DNA from: an uncultured Alphaproteobacteria bacterium
GTDB lineage: Bacteria; Pseudomonadota; Alphaproteobacteria; MPNO01; UBA830
DNA length: 33,868 nt
Direction of reading: 5' to 3'
Assembly (NCBI GenBank): GCA_913047365.1
Contig: CAJWUK010000006.1
Location: 1 to 33,868, forward strand
The notes under the pieces are model-generated. The model ran no database searches and was not told the origin of the DNA. It saw nothing but the letters and a program-made list of their open reading frames with translations. Position 1 is the first letter of the stretch. The number at the start of each line of letters is the position of its first letter. Positions 32,079 through 33,868 of this stretch are shown here, one piece after another. Both the position numbers and the translations under genes were made by a program.

Positions 32079-32888
32079 CTAAATTCCGTCTAAAAACCCC
32101 TTCAATACCCCGTTAAACACCGCCGGGTTTTCCATGCAGCCGTAATGGCCGGCGCCCTTGATCAATTCCATTGGGCCGTCACCCAACGCGTCACGGGCGG
32201 CCTTTCCGGTTTCGGGTGGTGAGGCCGGATCTTCGCTGCCGGCAATCACCAGCGACGGGCAGGCGATGCGGGGGGCTATGTCGAAAAAATCGGTCTGAGC
32301 CATCATTTCGACGGCCTGGCACATGGCGCCCACCGGCGCGCGTTTCATGATCGTTACCGCTAGCTCGGCAACCATTGGTGGGGTGCCGGGCCCCAGCACC
32401 TTGCGGCCACGTTCTTCGGCAAAGCGTTCGGTGCCCATCTCGCGGAACGTGTCCAGCCGCGTCTTGCGCTGTTTCGCGCGTTCGTCGTCCGGCAGTCCGG
32501 CAAGGCCGGTCAGCCCCTGGCAGAACGTGTAGGAAAGGGTCTGGTCCGGGTATTCGGCGGCGTAGGATGCGCCGATCAGGGCGGCGACGGACTGGCCTAC
32601 GATATGTGCCTTGAACGCACCGACCGTATCCAGCACAGCGGACAGGGCATGGGCGTAGTGTTCTACTGTTGGATTTTCCCGCACGAACCCGCCGGAGGGG
32701 CCGTATCCCGGCATATCCCAGGCGATAACCCGGAAATCGTCGGCCAGGGCGCGGAACTGGAAAGCCCAGGTCTGGGACGACCCTCCCAGCCCATGTAACA
32801 GCACCAGCGCGGGCTTGTTCGTTTCGGTGTCGCGGATCGCGATAGGGGTGCCGCCGACACCCACGGCAATGGGTTCGGGAAGAGCCAT
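32079..32888 (-). CDS. Alpha/beta-hydrolase
   Basis: A 269-residue alpha/beta-hydrolase. The oxyanion loop is VLLHGLGGSSQTW. The nucleophile elbow is VGQSVAA (S100), a GxSxA variant of the usual GxSxG. The catalytic acid is in GSEDPASPP and the histidine in GAGHYGCMENP. Cap-region length and motifs fit meta-cleavage-product hydrolases and related esterases, but the substrate cannot be named. The gene converges with the Rieske oxygenase with 3 nt between stops and lies just downstream of an EamA permease on the same strand. Confidence 0.88.
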   Translation of the reverse strand: MALPEPIAVGVGGTPIAIRDTETNKPALVLLHGLGGSSQTWAFQFRALADDFRVIAWDMPGYGPSGGFVRENPTVEHYAHALSAVLDTVGAFKAHIVGQSVAALIGASYAAEYPDQTLSYTFCQGLTGLAGLPDDERAKQRKTRLDTFREMGTERFAEERGRKVLGPGTPPMVAELAVTIMKRAPVGAMCQAVEMMAQTDFFDIAPRIACPSLVIAGSEDPASPPETGKAARDALGDGPMELIKGAGHYGCMENPAVFNGVLKGFLDGI

Positions 32889-32897
32889 GAAAACTAT

Positions 32898-33794
32898 CTA
32901 GGTTGTTTGCTTGCGGGTGGCCAGAAAAATACCGGTAAAGATCAGGGCAATGCCGACCGCGTGGTACCAGTAAAAAATTTCACCCAGTAACGACGTTCCC
33001 ATCAAAACCCCAAACACTGGCGCCAGATAGATGAAATATCCCGCCCGCCCGGGGCCGACCTTGGAAACGGAATAGGCCCAAAAGATCTGCGCCAGCACCG
33101 AGGGACCGATGGTCATGAAGCCGATCGACCAGAGGGCGGTGACGTTTACTGGCACTGTGCGGTCGAAAACATAAACCTCGATTAGCCAGATCGGCAGCAT
33201 CAGCAGCGCGGCAAATCCGAACATGCCGGTCATCAGCGCGCTGGCGCTTAGTTCCGGCGGCGCGCGACGCAGATATACCGCGTAAACCGAATACGACATT
33301 GTCGCCAGCAGCAGGATAATGTCGCCGATATTGAAGGTCAGGCTCAGCAGTATCTGCAAATCGCCCTGCATTACGATACAGACCACCCCGACGAAACCGA
33401 CGACGACGCCGATGCCTTCGCGCAGGCCGAACTTCTCGCCCAGGATAATCAGCGCCGTAACTAGAATGCAGATGGACATCAGTCCCTGAAACAGCGCGCC
33501 GTTGATCGCGGTGGTGTATTGCAGGGCGACGTAATGCAACGCCCCAAAGCCGATAGCGGACGACAGCGCCAGGAAAGAAATATATTTCCATTTGCGCTGC
33601 ACCAGCGCGCGGTGGTCGTAAAGTTCCCGCCAGGTCCAGGTTAGCACAATCAGAAAGGCGAACAGCCAGCGCCAGAAGTTCAGTCCCAGCGGCGGTACTT
33701 CGCCTGCCACATGCCGGCCGACCACGGACGATCCAGCCCAGAAAAATGCACAGAACGTGAGCAAAACGTAGGGTAGAGCGGGATGTTTCTTCAT
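32898..33794 (-). CDS. EamA/DMT-family permease
   Basis: A 298-residue DMT permease with ten predicted helices and two EamA repeats. LILGEKFGLR and GVVGFVGVVCIVMQG close repeat 1; GRAGYFIYLAPVFGVLMGTSLLGEIFYWYH lies in repeat 2, with a short TRKQTT tail. It differs in type from the tandem set at the left (the AD..I..DFxRLPL phrase is absent). Its start overlaps the preceding permease fragment as ATGA, and the alpha/beta-hydrolase follows 9 nt later, so transporter and hydrolase may act together. Confidence 0.9.
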   Translation of the reverse strand: MKKHPALPYVLLTFCAFFWAGSSVVGRHVAGEVPPLGLNFWRWLFAFLIVLTWTWRELYDHRALVQRKWKYISFLALSSAIGFGALHYVALQYTTAINGALFQGLMSICILVTALIILGEKFGLREGIGVVVGFVGVVCIVMQGDLQILLSLTFNIGDIILLLATMSYSVYAVYLRRAPPELSASALMTGMFGFAALLMLPIWLIEVYVFDRTVPVNVTALWSIGFMTIGPSVLAQIFWAYSVSKVGPGRAGYFIYLAPVFGVLMGTSLLGEIFYWYHAVGIALIFTGIFLATRKQTT

Positions 33795-33868
33795 TTTTCG
33801 AGGCGGTCCGATTTGCCGGCGATGGTGGCGAGCCAGATGCCCGCCGCGATCAGCACGATGCCCGCCGC
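33791..33868 (-). CDS. EamA/DMT-family permease, C-terminal fragment (cut by window edge)
   Basis: The minus-strand frame open at the window end reads AAGIVLIAAGIWLATIAGKS followed by DRLEK and TGA. This is the last membrane helix and basic/acidic tail typical of EamA proteins. Its TGA overlaps the next permease start as ATGA, implying a coupled pair. Only 25 residues are visible, so the assignment rests on hydrophobicity and context. Confidence 0.6.
   Translation of the reverse strand, partial: AAGIVLIAAGIWLATIAGKSDRLEK

Noticed and set aside
1-33868. CRISPR arrays, tRNA or rRNA genes, insertion sequences, prophage
   Set aside because: No regularly spaced direct repeats, cloverleaf-like sequences, transposase or phage motifs were seen on reading the window; short tRNAs could still be missed without a covariance search.

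Overview
The window looks like bacterial chromosome from a GC-rich proteobacterium, most likely an alphaproteobacterium. This is inferred from codon bias, from gene families such as UbiD-type decarboxylases, EamA permeases, TauD/TfdA and PhyH oxygenases, and from a split cobalt-type nitrile hydratase. Genes are densely packed, stop/start overlaps (ATGA, TGATG) are frequent, and TTG or GTG starts are fairly common. I saw no rRNA, tRNA, CRISPR array, transposase or phage gene. The layout is that of an accessory catabolic region rather than core metabolism.

Layout. Positions 1-2921 (+) hold four tandem EamA/DMT permeases, the first truncated by the window edge. Positions 2933-7423 (-) form a tightly coupled operon: UbiD-like decarboxylase, EamA permease, tartrate/D-malate-type dehydrogenase, YfcG-like glutathione transferase, and a small zinc-ribbon membrane protein gene interrupted by a TAA. 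Positions 7545-8519 (+) encode a quinone-oxidoreductase-like MDR enzyme, transcribed divergently from UbiD. Positions 8532-10308 (-) hold a TauD-like oxygenase behind a THI5/NMT1-fold protein that lacks a signal peptide. Positions 10451-13101 (+) form a three-gene unit: TauD-like oxygenase, ferritin-like diiron protein, and a reductive-dehalogenase/QueG-like 4Fe-4S protein. Positions 13108-16247 carry an alpha/beta hydrolase, two small unknown genes, another 4Fe-4S protein and a decayed YHS-domain gene.

Positions 16446-19273 (+) contain a MarR regulator, a bicupin and a DapA-family aldolase. A near-identical 19-bp operator-like sequence lies before both the MarR gene and the bicupin gene. Positions 19274-20020 (-) encode an unrecognised protein with a YPECC motif. 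Positions 20069-23151 (-) form a MarR-EmrA-EmrB efflux operon with palindromes inside its predicted promoter. Positions 23306-27568 (+) hold five consecutive non-heme Fe(II)/2-oxoglutarate oxygenase genes (three TauD-like, two PhyH-like). Positions 27614-29209 (-) form a split nitrile-hydratase operon: two copies of a beta N-terminal-domain protein, a beta C-terminal-domain protein, and the metal-binding alpha-type subunit. Positions 29257-32075 (+) hold a second UbiD-like decarboxylase and a Rieske oxygenase alpha subunit. Positions 32079-33868 (-) hold an alpha/beta hydrolase, an EamA permease and the tail of another.

Together the enzymes could import, oxygenate, decarboxylate, hydrate and hydrolyse organic acids, nitriles or aromatics, with efflux and MarR sensing alongside. 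No substrate can be read from the sequence. The most unusual parts are the four-piece nitrile hydratase with its duplicated beta-N domain, the five-oxygenase run, and the oxygenase/diiron/Fe-S trio.
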